DNA of 64,000 nt from Rhabdophis nuchalis (GCA_039707465.1 CM077647.1:179733776-179797775), one strand, 5' to 3'; positions 49,201 through 60,309 are shown, counted from the first letter of the stretch. Notes: generated from the letters alone by a model not told the origin. Numbers and translations: made by a program.

Positions 49201-52200
49201 TATTTAATTGACGGTGAATTCCTCTCCTGCAAAGTCTTTCCTCTCCCCCAGTCTTTCAAGAGAGTTCCCAGTTACCGACCTTGATCAGGCTTGGAGAGTG
49301 GCCAGGCCGAGATCTTTCAGACGCCGCAACGCTTGGCAAGAATGCAGGAGTGAATTAAATGGTCTCCTGCAAACTCCACTCCCCTGGTGCTCCCTCTTGT
49401 ATTCCCTCTGGGAGGGGCCATTCAGCGTCCACCTGCGACCTTGCTCCCAAGTCAACCCTTGTTCCTTAGCTCTTCCCTTCGCCTGGCAACTCTGAGCGCA
49501 TGCGCACTCGGGGAACAGGCTCCCGCTGTTCTTCTGCCTCACGGATGTCTGACTCCGAAGGCAGCTGATAACTGTCGGATGGCCCTGGCCCCCCTCTCTG
49601 CCTCCGACCGCAGAGCCTTCCCCAGACTCCAGGACTGGCCCATCTTCCTCCCCCAACCCTCCTCACTGTCCGAACCTGTGGGCCACGACAGTAACCTCTT
49701 GGGTGCAAGTCTCCAAGCCAGCCCTCTCCTTGCGGGCTCCTTGCACCTCCCCGCCAAACGGGAAATCCTCGGGAAAATGGTCTCCAATTCCTGATTTTCA
49801 GATGCAAAGCAAACCGCCCCTCCGTTTTTCCCTCTTGTGGAATTATTTCCCTCTGCTCCCCCCCACCCCCGCAAAAAAAATTAATCTGAGATACAGGTAG
49901 TCCTCGACTTAACACCCATAAAGGGGGGGAGCAAGTGCCGAGCGATTTTACGATGTGGCCGTGAAGTGAAGAGCTGCGGTTGTTAAGCGAATCACACGGC
50001 TGTGAAGCGAATCCGGCTCCCCCACCCCCGTCGATTTGGCTTGCGGGAAGCCGGCAGGAAAGATCACAATCGGTTGCCCCGGCGGCCAAATTTTGATCAC
50101 CCTGCGGATGGCCACAAGCGCGAGGAGTTTTTTTAAGTGGCTTTTTCCAGTCGCTGTTGTAACTTTGGTCGCTAAACGAATGGTTGTCATTTGAGGCCCC
50201 CCCTGTATGCAACAGATCATCCTCTTTTAACAACCCCGTAATCCCTTGCGGGGGTGGAGTCTGGGCAACTGAATGGAGTTAGCAGAGTGTTTTACTGGCC
50301 AGACGCCGTTCCCTGTTGCCAGTGAGGAGTTTTCTTCAGCAGATAGATTCTCATTGTGCGAGAATCTGTGAGAGAGAAATACCAGCCTCTATCTAGGATC
50401 GAACTCACATCCTCCTGATGGTGAGGCGAGAGCTCTACCTCTAGGCCACGGCACCAGCTTCAACCCTAGGATTATCCTCTTTTAACCACCCCATCATCTC
50501 TTGCGGGGGTGGAGTCTGGGCAGCTGAATGGAGCTGTGTGTTTACGGGCCGGATGCCTTGCCCTGTCGCCAGTGCGGAGTTTTCTTCGGCAGATAACATT
50601 CTCATGGTGCCCAGAATGTATTAATGTATTGGTTAGTCACTCAAACGGTGATTCGTACAGCGTCGGCTTCTCGTCTCTTTGCAGCCTTTGCAGCATCCCC
50701 TCAGAGACGACTTCCCTGCGACCCCCCAGCCTCCCCCCGCTCTCAACCTCCCACACCCTCCCCAATCCGCGCCCGCCCTGGCGCTGTGCAGCTTGTCAGA
50801 AGAACAACGAGGCCTCCTCCATCCTCTGCACCAATTGCGACCGGCCTCGCGGGTGCAAGACCCCCCAGAACCTCGGCCTGGAGGACGAGATGACCAGCCC
50901 GGGCCAGCTGGCCAGAGGACGCTGGTCCTGTCAAACCTGCACCTTTGAGAACGAATCGGCCACCGTCCTGTGCGCCGTGTGCGAGAGGCCGCGCCTAGCT
51001 GGGAGACCGGGCACCGGAGACGCCAAGCCCCTGATAGCCTGGGGGGAAGAGAGCGGATCCCAACAGGAAGATGTGAGTACTGGGGGGAGGAGGGGGGAAG
51101 GTTTGAAGAGGAAGCGATTTCTAACGCAGGACTAGAATTCACTGTCGCCTGGTGGTTGGCCCAAAATCACCCAGAGGGTGTTTGTGCCTAAAGCTGGTCT
51201 AGAACTCACGGTCTCCTGCTGATTTTGCCCAAAGTAACCCAGCCGGCTTTCATGCTTGAGGTAGGACTAGAATTCACCAACCCCTGGTGATTGGCCCAAA
51301 GTCACCCAGCCAGCTTTCCTACCTAAGGCTGGACTAGAACTCCCAGTCTCTGGATGATTGACTCAAAGTCACCCAGCTAGCTTTCTTGCCTAAAGCTGGA
51401 CTAGAACTCACTGTCTCCTGATGATTGGCTCAAAGTCACCCAGCCGGCTTTCATGCCTGAGGCCGGACTAGAACTCACCAACTCCTGGGGATTGGCCCAA
51501 TGTCACCTAGCTAGCTTTCATACTTAAGACATGAGTAGAACTCACCGCCTCCTGGTGATTGGCCCAAACTCATCCAGCCAGCTTTCATGCCTGAGGCGGG
51601 ACTAGAACTCATCAACTCCTGGTGATTGGGCCAAAGTCACCCAGCCAGCTTTCCTGCCGAAAGCTGGACTAGAACTCCCAGTCTCCTGGTGATTCACCAA
51701 AAGTCAGCCAGCCAGCTTTCCTGCCTAAAGCGGGACGAGCACTCCTAGTCTCCTGATGATTGGCCCAAAGGCACCTAGCTAGCTTTCCTACCTAAAGCTG
51801 GACTAGAACTCCCAGTTTCCTAGTGATTGGCCCAATGTCACCCAGCTAGCTTTCCTGCCTAAAGCGGGACTATGTTATCTCTGGTTTGTCATGTCCGATC
51901 TTTGCCGTGCCTCGTCTCGATGTCAGATTGAATGCCAGCTGTGGCGGGAATTATAGTTCTACTTCCGGGTGGCGCTATCTTTTGGAGCTGCTCCCGCTGT
52001 CTCATCTTAGCCAATGGTGGGTTCCAGATCCCGTCGCAACCCGTACGCTGTACACAGGGCCGGGCGTCCTACTTGGGCAAGCGCGCTGCGCGAGCATGCA
52101 CACACCATCACCCTACAATACCCAGGCGCTCGGCGGCGGCTGCGCAGATGTGCGCACAACGGGCGGGACGCGTCATAAACAGCTATGGAACATGGGCAGG

Positions 52201-55200
52201 CAGGTGTAAACGAGCCACCGTACCAGTACGGCCACTACCGATATGTCCGTACTGGGCCCTACCGCCCGGAATCCATCACTAATTTTAGCCATGGCCAATC
52301 CACAATGTCTTATCTTACCTCTGCCCGCTTTTGATGTCAAGATTCTCCCCGTCCCCAATCTCGATGCCCGATCTTTGCCGCTCCCAATCCCAGATGTTAT
52401 CCGTGCCCGATCTCGCAAACACACACACATACACACCCTGGCACTAATCTCCATCCCGGACGATCCCCCATTCTCTCTCTCTCTCTTCCCCCAGGCTCCC
52501 AGCTGGCAGTGCGAACACTGCACTTTCCGCAACAGCGGCAGCAGACGGATCTGCGAGATGTGCCACTGCACCAGCCTGCACGGCGATCCCCAGCCCTCCC
52601 ACCTCGCCCGGGCGGAGAAAGAGGAGGTGGGCCGGCTGAAGCGAGAGGTGGTGGAAGCCCCCGCCGAGCCCCAGGGTCTGTGCCGAGCCCCGTCGGCCGC
52701 GCCCGAGGAGGTGGAGCATCAGAGGCAGGAGAAGCTGCGGGACGACGGGCAGAAGATGGTGGCCATGATCAGGGTGAGTTCTACGCCCCCGCCCCGCCCC
52801 GCCCCCGGTCAGTTTTGCGTCTTCTTCGCATTGTACCCGCTAGCTGTTTTGGGAATTGTAGTTCAACTCCTGAGGCCTGTTATCTTTGGGGGCCTTAGGA
52901 TAGGAAGCCTGCCCAAACTCATTTCTTTTTGTCTTGTACACAGATTTTGTGTGTGTGTCTGTCTGTCTGTCTGGCTGTGGTGAAATCTATTTTTTTTTTT
53001 ACTACCGGTTCTGTGGGCGTGGCTTGCTGGGCGTGGCTTGCTGGGGGTCATGTGACCGGGTGCGGGTGGCTATGTCGTCATGTAACGGGGGGAATCAAAA
53101 GACAGAAACTCACAATGTCCTGCTGGAGCAGGGTGGAACTAGATGACCTCCAGGTCCCGTTCCAGCCCTGGATTATCCTCTGAAGCTGCATCTAACGTCA
53201 GGTTTATAGGCCTTCCTTCTTTCCCCTCCTTTTTCCCGCCTTCCCACCCACCCTCCCTCTCTTCCTTCTTTCCTTTCTTTCGTTCCTTCTTTCCTTTCTT
53301 TCCTTTTATCCTTTCTTTCTTTCTTTCCTTCCTTCCCTTCCTTCCTTCTTTACTTCTTTACTTCCTTCTTTCCTTTCTTTCCTTCCTTCCTTCCTTCCTT
53401 CCTTCTTTCCCTTCCTTCCTTCGTTCCTTCCTTCCGTCCTTTCCTTTCTTTCCTTCCTTCCTTTCCTTCCTTCTTTCCTTCCTTCTTTCCTTCCTTCCTT
53501 CTTTCCTTTCTTTCCTTCCTTCCTTTTTTCCTTTCCTACCTTCCTTCTTTCCTTCCTTCCTTCTTTACTTCCTTCCTTCTTTCCTTTCTTTCCTTCCTTC
53601 TTTCCTTTCCTTTCCTTCCTTCCTTCTTTACTTCTTTCCTTCCTTCTTTCCTTCCTTCCTTCTTTCCTTTCTTTCCTTCCTTCCTTTTTTCCTTTCCTAC
53701 CTTCCTTCCTTCCTTCTTTACTTCCTCCCTTCCTTCCTTCCTTCCTTCCTTCTTTCCTTCCATTCCTTCTTTCCTTTCCTTCCTTCCTTCTTTCCTTCCT
53801 TCCTTCTTTCCTTTCTTTCCTTCCTTACTTCCTTTTTTCCTTTCCTACCTTCCTTCTTTCCTTTCCTTCCTTCCTTCTTTCCCTTCCTTCCTTCTTTCCT
53901 TCCTTCCTTCTTTCCTTTCTTTCCTTCCTTACTTCCTTTTTTCCTTTCCTACCTTCCTTCTTTCCTTTCCTTCCTTCCTTCTTTCCCTTCCTTCCTTCTT
54001 TCCTTCCTTCCTTCTTTCCTTCCTTCTTTCCTTTCCTTCCTTCTTTCCTTTCCTTTCCTTCCTTCCTTCTTTACTTCTTTCCTTCCTTCTTTCCTTCCTT
54101 CCTTCCTTCTTTCTTTTCTTTCTTTCCTTCCTTACTTCCTTTTTTCCTTTCCTACCTTCCTTCCTTCTTTCCCTTCCTTCCTTCCTTCCTTCCTTCCTTT
54201 CTCTCAGCACCCCCCCACCCGCCATTTTGGGCCTGGCAGGCTTCATTCAGGGAACACACTGCGCATGTCAGTTCCGAACCGCTAGCGTAGGTGAGAGAAA
54301 ACCGTTTCTGGACCTACGACACCGTCGTAAGTGAAGGGCTACCTACAACGCATTGTCCTTCCGGCCAATATCGCTGCCGACTCCGGAGGAGTCCTCCCTC
54401 GGTCACCCTAGCCCTTGGCTTGGTCTTTTGGCCCCACAGGAGGCGGAAAGTGTGGGCGTTGCCCCCGAAATGGTGGCGGCCGCCTTGTGCTACTCCGGAG
54501 CAGAGGTGCCCCTAGCCTGGCTGAAATCGGAGCTGCCCTGCGTCCTGGAAGGGATGGCGGAAGTGGCCACTCAGCGAGGCGAAGAGGAGCCCGACGGTGG
54601 GCTGGGGGCCATAACACTCCAGGAAGTCCAAACCGCCTGGGTGGCCAGCCAGGGCGACGTAGATGAGGCCGTCGGTCGTTGCCTGAGTGCCCGTCGGAGC
54701 AAGGTGAGTCTGGACAGAATGGGCGGGGAATCAGAATAAGACATTAAGAATGGCGGTTTTTCCAACCTTGGCCGCTTTATGACGGGTGGACTTCAACTCC
54801 CAGAATTCCTAAGGAAGCACAGCAGTTTCCCATTTAATTGTCAAGCCATCTAGCCCACCTTTAATAAATAATAATAATTTTAATTTATAAAACCACGCTC
54901 TCTCCCCGAAGGGACTCGAGGCGGTGCACAGGGTGCACTTTAACTCATTGAATGGAAATGGAAATGGAATATAGAAAATAGAATAGAAAATAGTATATAG
55001 AATGCAGAATATAGAATAGAATATAGAGAATGGAATATAGAGAATGGAATGGAATAGAATAGAATATAGAAAATAGAATAAAAAATAGAATATAGAATAC
55101 AGAATATAGAAAATAGAATATAGAGAATAGAATAGAATAGAAAATAGAATAAAAAATAGAATATAGAATACAGAAAATAGAATATAAAGAATGGAATGGA

Positions 55201-58200
55201 ATGGAATGGAATGGAATGGAATGGAATTGAATAGAAGTATAGAGTGTATGGACTATAGAGTATGGAATAGAATATAGAAAATAGAATAGAATATAGAAAA
55301 TAGAATAGAAAATAGAATGTAGAATACAGAATGCAGAATATAGAATATAGAGAATAGAATAGAATATAGAATACAGAAAACAGAATATAGAATAGAATAG
55401 AATAGAAGTATAGAGTGTATGGACTATATGGAATAGAATATAGAAAATAGAATAGAATATAGAAAATAGAATAGAAAATAGAATGTAGAATACAGAATGC
55501 AGAATATAGAATATAGAGAATAGAATAAAATAGAATAGAAAAGAATATAGAAAATAGAATAAAAAATAGAATATAGAATACAGAATATAGAAAATAGAAT
55601 ATAGAATAGAATAGAATATAGCGTATATATATAGAGTGTATAGACTATAGAGTATGGAATAGAATATAGAATGCAGAATATATAGAATAGAATAGAATAG
55701 AATAGAATAGAATAGAATAGAAAATAGAAAGAATAGAAACTAGAATAAAAATAGAATAGACTATAGAGAATAGAATAAAACATGGAATGGAATAACAGTT
55801 GGAAGGGACCTTGGAGATCTTCTAGTCCAACCGCCTGCCTAGGTAGGAAGCCCTATATCACTTCAGACAACATCTTCTTAAAAACTTCCAGTGTTGGAGC
55901 ATTCACAACTTCTGGAGGCAAGTTGTTCCACTGATTAATTGTTCTAACTGTCAGGAAGTTTCTCCTTAATTCCAGTTTGCTTCTCTCCTTGATTAATTTC
56001 CACCCATTGCTTCTTGTCCTGCCCTCAGGTGCTTTGGAGAATAGCTTGACTCCCTCTTCTTTGTGGCAACCCCTGAGATATTGGAAGGCTGCTATCCTGT
56101 CTCCCTTGGTCCTTCTTTTCATTAAACTAGACATACCCAGCTCCTGCAACCCTTCTTCCTATGTTTTAGTCTCCAGTCCCCTAATCATCTTGGTTGCTCT
56201 TCTCTGCACTCTTTCCAGAGTCTCCACGTCTTTTCTACATCGTGGCGACCAAAACTGAATGCAGGATTTAGTCTATGTCAGATTTATTTTTGAAAGGGGA
56301 CGCTAACCAGGGACAGATCCTGGTTAGGGTTCAATTTTTGGGGTAGATAACATCAGGCTTGGTTCACTCCGCAGGTGACGGAGCTGAAGTCCCTGGGCTT
56401 CGAGGAGCGGGGCCCTGTCTTACAGGCCCTGTACGAGAACAACGGCGATTTAGGGCAGGCCCTGGTGCAGCTGCAGCGTGCCCGCCTGGCACCTTTTCAC
56501 CAGCGGCTGTGGCAGAGCGAAGACCCTCCGTTGGACTTCCATAGCGCCGACCAACAGGTGAGCGAGGGAAGAAGGGAAGCGTTGTGGCCCGCCAACGGCC
56601 GGCAGAGCTGGCAGCAGATTCGGAGAGTGAGGAGGGTTGGGGAGGAAGATGGGCCAGTCCTGGAGTCTGGGGAAGGCTCTGACGAGGGCTCTGTGTCGGA
56701 GGCAGAGAGGGGGCCAGGGCCATATGCCAGTTATCAGCTGCTTTCAGAGTCAGGCATCAGTGGGGCAGAGGAACAGCAGGAGCCTGTTCCCAGGGTGCGC
56801 ATGCGCAGAGTTGCCAGACGAAGGGAACAGCTAAGGAACAAGGGAGTAAGGCCAGAGGTGGATGATGAATGGCCCCTCCCATAGGAAATAAAAGGAGCGC
56901 CAGGGGAATGGAGTTTGCAGGAGAGAATTTAATTCTGTGTTGCGGCATCTGAAAGATATCGGCCTGGCCACTCTCCAAGCCGGATCAAGGTCGGTAACTG
57001 AACTCTCTCGAAAGACTGTGGGAGAGGAAAGACTTTGCTGGAGAGGAATTCACGGTCAATGAAATAGAATTTATTTAATTTCAATAAATTAAATAACTTT
57101 ATCGTTTATCGGGACGAGGACTCGGCTTTGTGCTGATTATCAGGTACTACTGATCGAGACCGTCTCCTGCCCCATACATCCCTCAGACCGATACGCTCCC
57201 ACAGAGAGGACCTTCTCAGGGTGCCGTCGGCCGGACAATGCCGTCTGGCGACACCCAGAGGAAGGGCCTTCTCTGTGGCGGGCCCTGCCCTTTGGCACGA
57301 CCTTCCCCCTGAACTTCGCACCATCTCCGACCTCCGCCTCTTCCGCCAGTGTCTAAAGACAAATTTTTTTCATCTAGGCGGCCTAGCGTAACCTCTGCAA
57401 TTGACTATTTTAGACAGTTTTAAATTTTGGGGGATTTTAATTTGGTTTTAGCACAGGACGGTTATTAAATAAGTTTTTTAAATTTTTTATTGATTTTGTA
57501 TGTATTTTAAAATTCCTGTGCGCCGCCCTGGGTCCGTTTGGAGAAGGGCGGGGTATAAATTTAATAAAGTAAATCAATAAATAAAATAAATTTCTCGTCT
57601 CGTTCCTCGCCAGGCGCTGCTGCGGCGTCTCCTGGCCTCGCTGTCTCTGCCCAGCTGGGGCCGGGCCGAGCTGGTGGTCTCATTGATGCTGGAGCAGCCG
57701 AACAAAGGCTGGGAGCTGTCAGACATCGTGGAAGCCGTCAAGGCCTCCCCGAACCGCGACTTCATCAAACGCTTGCTCAGCTGGGAGTGCGCCGTCTGCA
57801 GCCTGGCCTTGCCACGGAACAAGGTACCGATGTGCGCCTTTCTTCCATAGCGGGCGTCAACTCATAAAATTGCCATAGTGAGCAAAGGGGGGGGGGAGTG
57901 CAATTCCACGCGTAGTTTTGAGTAGAGTCCCACAGTCGGTTTGGGAGGGGTGCACCTCATTGGGGAATGTGATTTATGACACAGACTGAGAGGAGGGAAA
58001 GAACAGGGGATAACGTTCAGCTATAATTCAAAGCTCAGAAGTTGTGTTCCGTTCCAATCCATTTTATTCTATTCCTATATTCTGTTTTATTGTGTTCTAT
58101 TCTTTCCTCTCTCTCTATTTTAGTTTTTGTCCTCTATTCTGTTATTTATTCTTCTGTTCCATGTTCTCTATTCCATTCCATATTTTCTCTTCCCTTCCAT

Positions 58201-59891
58201 TCTGTTCCATTCCATTTTATTCTATTCCTATATTCTATTTTATTGTTCTTTTCTTTTTTCTCTTTCTATTCTGTTTTTTATTCCCTATTCTGTTCTTTAT
58301 TCATCTGTTCCATGTTTTCTATTCCATTCCATATTTTCTCTTCACTTCTCTTCCCTTCTCTTCTCTTTCATTCCATTCCGTTCTTTTTATGTTGAATTCT
58401 ATTCCATTCCATATTTCCCTTCTCTTCCATTCCATTCTTTTTCTGTTGAATTCTATTCCATTCCATATTTTCCATTCCGTTCTTTTTCTGTTGAATTCTA
58501 TTCCATTCCATATTTTCTCTTCCCTTCTCTTCCATTCCATTCTTTTTCTGTTGAATTCTATTCCATTCCATATTTTCCATTCCGTTCTTTTTCTGTTGAA
58601 TTCAATTCCATTCCATATTTTCTCTTCCCTTCCCTTCTCTTCCATTCCTTTCCATTCCATTCTTTTTCTGTTGAATTCTGTTCCATTCCACATTTTCTCT
58701 TCTCTTCCCTTCTCTCTATACCATTCTTTTTCTGTTGAATTCTATTCCATTCCATATTTTCTATTCTCTTCCATTCTTTTTCTGTTGAATTCTATTCCAT
58801 TCCATATTTTCTCTTCCCTTCTCTTCTCTTCCATTCCATTCTTTTTCTGTTGAATTCTATTCCATTCCATATTTTCTATTCTCTTCCATTCCATTCTTTT
58901 TCTATTGAATTCTGTTCCATTCCATATTTTCTCTTCCCTTCCCTTCTCTTCCATTCCTTTCCATTCCATTCTTTTTCTGCTGAATTCTGTTCCATTCCAT
59001 ATTTTCTCTTCTCTTCCCTTCTCTCTATACCATTCTTTTTCTGTTGAATTCTATTCCATTCCATATTTTCTATTCTCTTCCATTCTTTTTCTGTTGAATT
59101 CTATTCCATTCCATATTTTCTCTTCCCTTCTCTTCTCTTCCATTCCATTCTTTTTCTGTTGAATTCTATTCCATTCCATATTTTCTATTCTCTTCCATTC
59201 CATTCTTTTTCTATTGAATTCTGTTCCATTCCATATTTTCTCTTCCCTTCCCTTCTCTTCCATTCCTTTCCATTCCATTCTTTTTCTGTTGAATTCTATT
59301 CCATTCCATATTTTCTATTCTCTTCCATTCCATTCTTTTTCTATTGAATTCTGTTCCATTCCATATTTTCTCTTCCCTTCTCTTCCATTCCTTTCCATTC
59401 CATTCTTTTTCGGTTGAATTCTATTCCATTCCATATTTTCTATTCTCTTCCATTCCATTCTTTTTCTATTGAATTCTGTTCCATTCCATATTTTCTCTTC
59501 TCTTCCCTTCCTTTCTCTTCCATTCCTTTCCATTCCATTCTTTTTCTGTTGAATTCTGTTCCATTCCATATTTTCTATTCTCTTCCATTCCATTCTTTTT
59601 CTCTTCATTCCATATTTTCTACTCTACTCTACTCTACTCTAATCTAATCTAATCTAATCTACTCTACTCTACAAGGTCCCTTCCAACTGTTAATCTGTTC
59701 AGCCCTTCTCTTTTCAGATGCAGTCCCTAACATCGTGCGAGTGTACGATTTGCCCCGAGTGTTTCGCTTTGCACTTCACTATCGCCGTAAAGGAGAAGCA
59801 CATTACGGATTTGGTGTGTCCAGCTTGCTCCGAGCCAGAGATCAGCGATGAGACCGAACTTCTAAATTATTTCTCTACTCTTGATATCCAG
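37063..59891 (+). CDS. RNF31: RNF31 / HOIP, LUBAC catalytic subunit, N-terminal 12 coding exons (3' part beyond window)
   Basis: HOIP is the RBR E3 ligase that makes Met1-linked (linear) ubiquitin chains in LUBAC, feeding NF-kB and cell-death signalling. Exons: 37063-37245, 40775-40921, 43707-43862, 43999-44052, 45426-45483, 47237-47432, 50694-51072 (or from 50685), 52495-52773, 54440-54703, 56375-56557, 57614-57823 and 59718-59891. All join in frame to about 761 codons. Domains in order: N-terminal helix and PUB domain (residues about 1-180, with [12 protein letters not shown] and RDVLRLYGY), a B-box-like zinc finger (CxxC...CxxC...HxxH), three NZF fingers (WxCxxC-x10-CxxC), the UBA region that binds HOIL-1L/SHARPIN, and RING1. 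The IBR, catalytic RING2 and LDD are missing because the window ends in intron 12. Introns are filled with polypyrimidine tracts, L2, CR1 and LTR copies. Confidence 0.97.
37580..38818. mobile_element. TA-flanked DNA transposon, TIR CCGTATTTTTCGGAGTATAA
   Basis: Ends ccgtatttttcggagtataa and ttatactccgaaaaatacgg are inverted and flanked by TA (37578-37579 and 38819-38820). The insertion cleanly splits a repeat unit (cagggagTA / TAggcgaggagtgg). The interior has degenerate tandem blocks and a CT-rich minisatellite (38160-38740). No transposase frame. Confidence 0.85.
38907..39130. mobile_element. MITE, TIR CAGTAATCCCTCGTTTTCCG, TA duplication
   Basis: 224 bp. Inverted ends cagtaatccctcg and cgagggattactg are flanked by TA, with internal ccgcgg inverted pieces. 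Pogo/Tc1-mariner type. Confidence 0.85.
40775..40921 (+). CDS. RNF31: RNF31 coding exon 2 (PUB domain, part 1)
   Basis: 49 codons, including [10 protein letters not shown] and [28 protein letters not shown] acceptor, GTAAGC donor, phase 0. Confidence 0.96.
40925..41500. other. RNF31 intron 2 segment without recognised repeats
   Basis: No exon or repeat identified. Palindromic elements follow at 41505-41660. Confidence 0.4.
41870..43612. repeat. 1.75-kb CT-rich polypyrimidine tract in RNF31 intron 2
   Basis: Nearly pure (CTTTCTCTC)n-like C/T on the RNF31 sense strand, with imperfect higher-order blocks. A 716-codon Ser/Leu/Phe frame over it is an artefact. It ends about 95 bp before exon 3. 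Confidence 0.95.
43707..43862 (+). CDS. RNF31: RNF31 coding exon 3 (PUB domain, part 2)
   Basis: 52 codons, [20 protein letters not shown] through [15 protein letters not shown]. The PUB domain binds p97/VCP, OTULIN and CYLD-SPATA2 in the known protein. CTGCAG acceptor, GTACGG donor. Confidence 0.96.
43999..44052 (+). CDS. RNF31: RNF31 coding exon 4
   Basis: 18 codons, [27 protein letters not shown] acceptor, GTGAGC donor, phase 0. It corresponds to the end of the PUB region. Confidence 0.88.
45426..45483 (+). CDS. RNF31: RNF31 coding exon 5
   Basis: 19 codons plus one base, [28 protein letters not shown] acceptor, GTAATG donor. The split Gly codon is completed by GA of exon 6. Confidence 0.88.
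45670..46215. repeat. 191-bp tandem repeat of a palindromic element
   Basis: Just under three units start near 45671, 45862 and 46053. Each has arms 'cttcaactcccagaattccc' and 'ctgggagttgaagtcca' around a shared core with 'aatatatctcgacttcagca'. RNF31 intron 5. Confidence 0.88.
46450..47045 (-). mobile_element. L2 LINE 3' end
   Basis: The minus frame has [40 protein letters not shown] and [16 protein letters not shown], then a 3' UTR with a (ttta)n tail at 46458-46490. It is inserted in a MITE-like element. Confidence 0.88.
47237..47432 (+). CDS. RNF31: RNF31 coding exon 6 (B-box-like zinc finger)
   Basis: Encodes [20 protein letters not shown] and [20 protein letters not shown], all Cys/His ligands present, then a Pro-rich tail. 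The end is chosen at CCCAG/GTCTCT because it leaves phase 2, which matches exon 7. An earlier GG/GTGCCC does not. The donor is poor, and an LTR copy begins 5 bp after the exon. Confidence 0.85.
47438..47732 (+). mobile_element. LTR copy (5' part), 5 bp after RNF31 exon 6
   Basis: Starts TGTTCCGACCGAGG and matches 19544 and 49138 through 'tttattaatgggctgtgaat'. It is truncated near 47732. A second short fragment (tgttctgaccgagtctcccc) is at 47772-47810. Confidence 0.7.
47800..49045. repeat. Polypyrimidine tract with CATCCATC blocks
   Basis: C/T on the RNF31 sense strand. It has a higher-order unit of about 130-180 bp containing 'ccatccatcctccctccc' and 'cttttcacctttcctctcct'. Intron 6. Confidence 0.93.
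49138..49690 (+). mobile_element. Solo-LTR-like element, most complete copy
   Basis: 553 bp, TGTGGTCTGACC...GGGCCACGACA. Inserted in a MITE-like element in RNF31 intron 6. Confidence 0.7.
50226..50455 (-). mobile_element. Second tRNA-derived SINE family
   Basis: Same unit as 22130-22400, without the GA expansion. A partial third copy is at 50473-50610, less than 90 bp before RNF31 exon 7. Confidence 0.72.
50694..51072 (+). CDS. RNF31: RNF31 coding exon 7 (NZF1 and NZF2)
   Basis: Two RanBP2-type fingers: [20 protein letters not shown], which lacks the ubiquitin-binding Thr-Phe pair, and [20 protein letters not shown], which has it. Two tandem acceptors exist (ends 50684 and 50693). They keep the same frame and differ by three codons. 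Donor GTGAGT. Confidence 0.94.
51110..51880. repeat. Minisatellite of a CORE-SINE/MIR-like segment
   Basis: About 11 tandem units of about 68-73 bp: 'ttggcccaaagtcacccagc', 'cagctttcctgcctaaagc', 'ggactagaactcccagtctc'. The wording resembles the conserved MIR/CORE-SINE core. RNF31 intron 7. Confidence 0.85.
51881..52490. other. RNF31 intron 7 remainder, unassigned
   Basis: Two related stretches (51890-51930 and 52370-52420, both with 'cgatctttgccg') flank an unfamiliar sequence. No coding exon seen. Confidence 0.35.
52495..52773 (+). CDS. RNF31: RNF31 coding exon 8 (NZF3)
   Basis: 93 codons. Third NZF finger [20 protein letters not shown], then a charged linker. CCCCCAG acceptor, GTGAGT donor, phase 0. 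Confidence 0.95.
53200..54206. repeat. Polypyrimidine (CCTT/CTTT)n tract in RNF31 intron 8
   Basis: 1 kb of ccttccttctttcc-type repeats on the sense strand, following a CR1 3' tail remnant (53120-53180). Confidence 0.95.
54440..54703 (+). CDS. RNF31: RNF31 coding exon 9 (start of UBA region)
   Basis: 88 codons with [20 protein letters not shown] and the second helical part [25 protein letters not shown] acceptor, GTGAGT donor. Confidence 0.95.
54955..55793. repeat. (AGAAT/ATAGA)n array next to a CR1 tail
   Basis: Pentamer/hexamer array with units 'atagaatagaatatagaaa'. It ends at the CR1 3' end at 55794. Confidence 0.92.
55794..56262 (-). mobile_element. CR1 LINE 3' part
   Basis: The minus frame has [40 protein letters not shown] and [23 protein letters not shown]31 intron 9. 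Confidence 0.9.
56375..56557 (+). CDS. RNF31: RNF31 coding exon 10 (UBA)
   Basis: 61 codons, [37 protein letters not shown] and [14 protein letters not shown]. This is the HOIL-1L-binding UBA of HOIP. An LTR copy starts 25 bp after the donor GTGAGC. Confidence 0.96.
56583..57137 (-). mobile_element. Solo-LTR-like element, reverse copy
   Basis: Reverse complement of 49138-49690. It starts 25 bp after RNF31 exon 10 and lacks the first bases of the LTR, where an L2 joins. Confidence 0.7.
57140..57595 (+). mobile_element. L2 LINE 3' end
   Basis: 'cgagaccgtctcctgcccca' (RDRLLPHTS), [16 protein letters not shown], then the 3' UTR end 'gcgccgccctgggtccgttt' and a short tail. It stops 20 bp before exon 11. 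Confidence 0.85.
57614..57823 (+). CDS. RNF31: RNF31 coding exon 11 (pre-RING helices, RING1 start)
   Basis: 70 codons, [19 protein letters not shown] through [20 protein letters not shown]. The first two RING1 cysteines (CAVC) are here. CTCGCCAG acceptor, GTACCG donor. Confidence 0.96.
58050..59640. repeat. Satellite-like array with 309-bp higher-order period
   Basis: Basic unit of about 50-70 bp: 'cattctttttctgttgaatt' then 'ctattccattccatattttc' and a variable ctcttccc stretch. A block of about five units repeats at 309 bp (for example 58682 and 58991). It fills RNF31 intron 11 between the two RING1 exons. Confidence 0.92.
59718..59891 (+). CDS. RNF31: RNF31 coding exon 12 (rest of RING1)
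   Basis: 58 codons, [32 protein letters not shown] and YFSTLDIQ. This is the E2-binding RING1 of the RBR module, with all cysteines kept. CTTTTCAG acceptor, GTGATG donor. No further RNF31 exon was found up to 64000. Confidence 0.97.
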
Positions 59892-59962
59892 GTGATGTTT
59901 CTCTCCTGGTTTGGATTTTGTGCCAGTCTATTTTTATTTTATTTTTAAACAGTTTATTTACA

Positions 59963-59993
<31 letters not shown>

Positions 59994-60004
59994 TGCAAAT
60001 TGTC

Positions 60005-60132
<128 letters not shown>

Positions 60133-60309
60133 GTGGATATTTTGTTACAGCTTCCTGTTAGGCCTATTTAAGGGAGGAGACAAACTTGTCATCCTTCTCT
60201 GTCCTTCGACTCAACCTAGAGACCATCCAGACAGAGACCTATTAAATTGCTGCTGTCTTTTTAGATATGTGTTAAATTTCTTTAAGGGATGATTAATAAT
60301 AATTAATTA

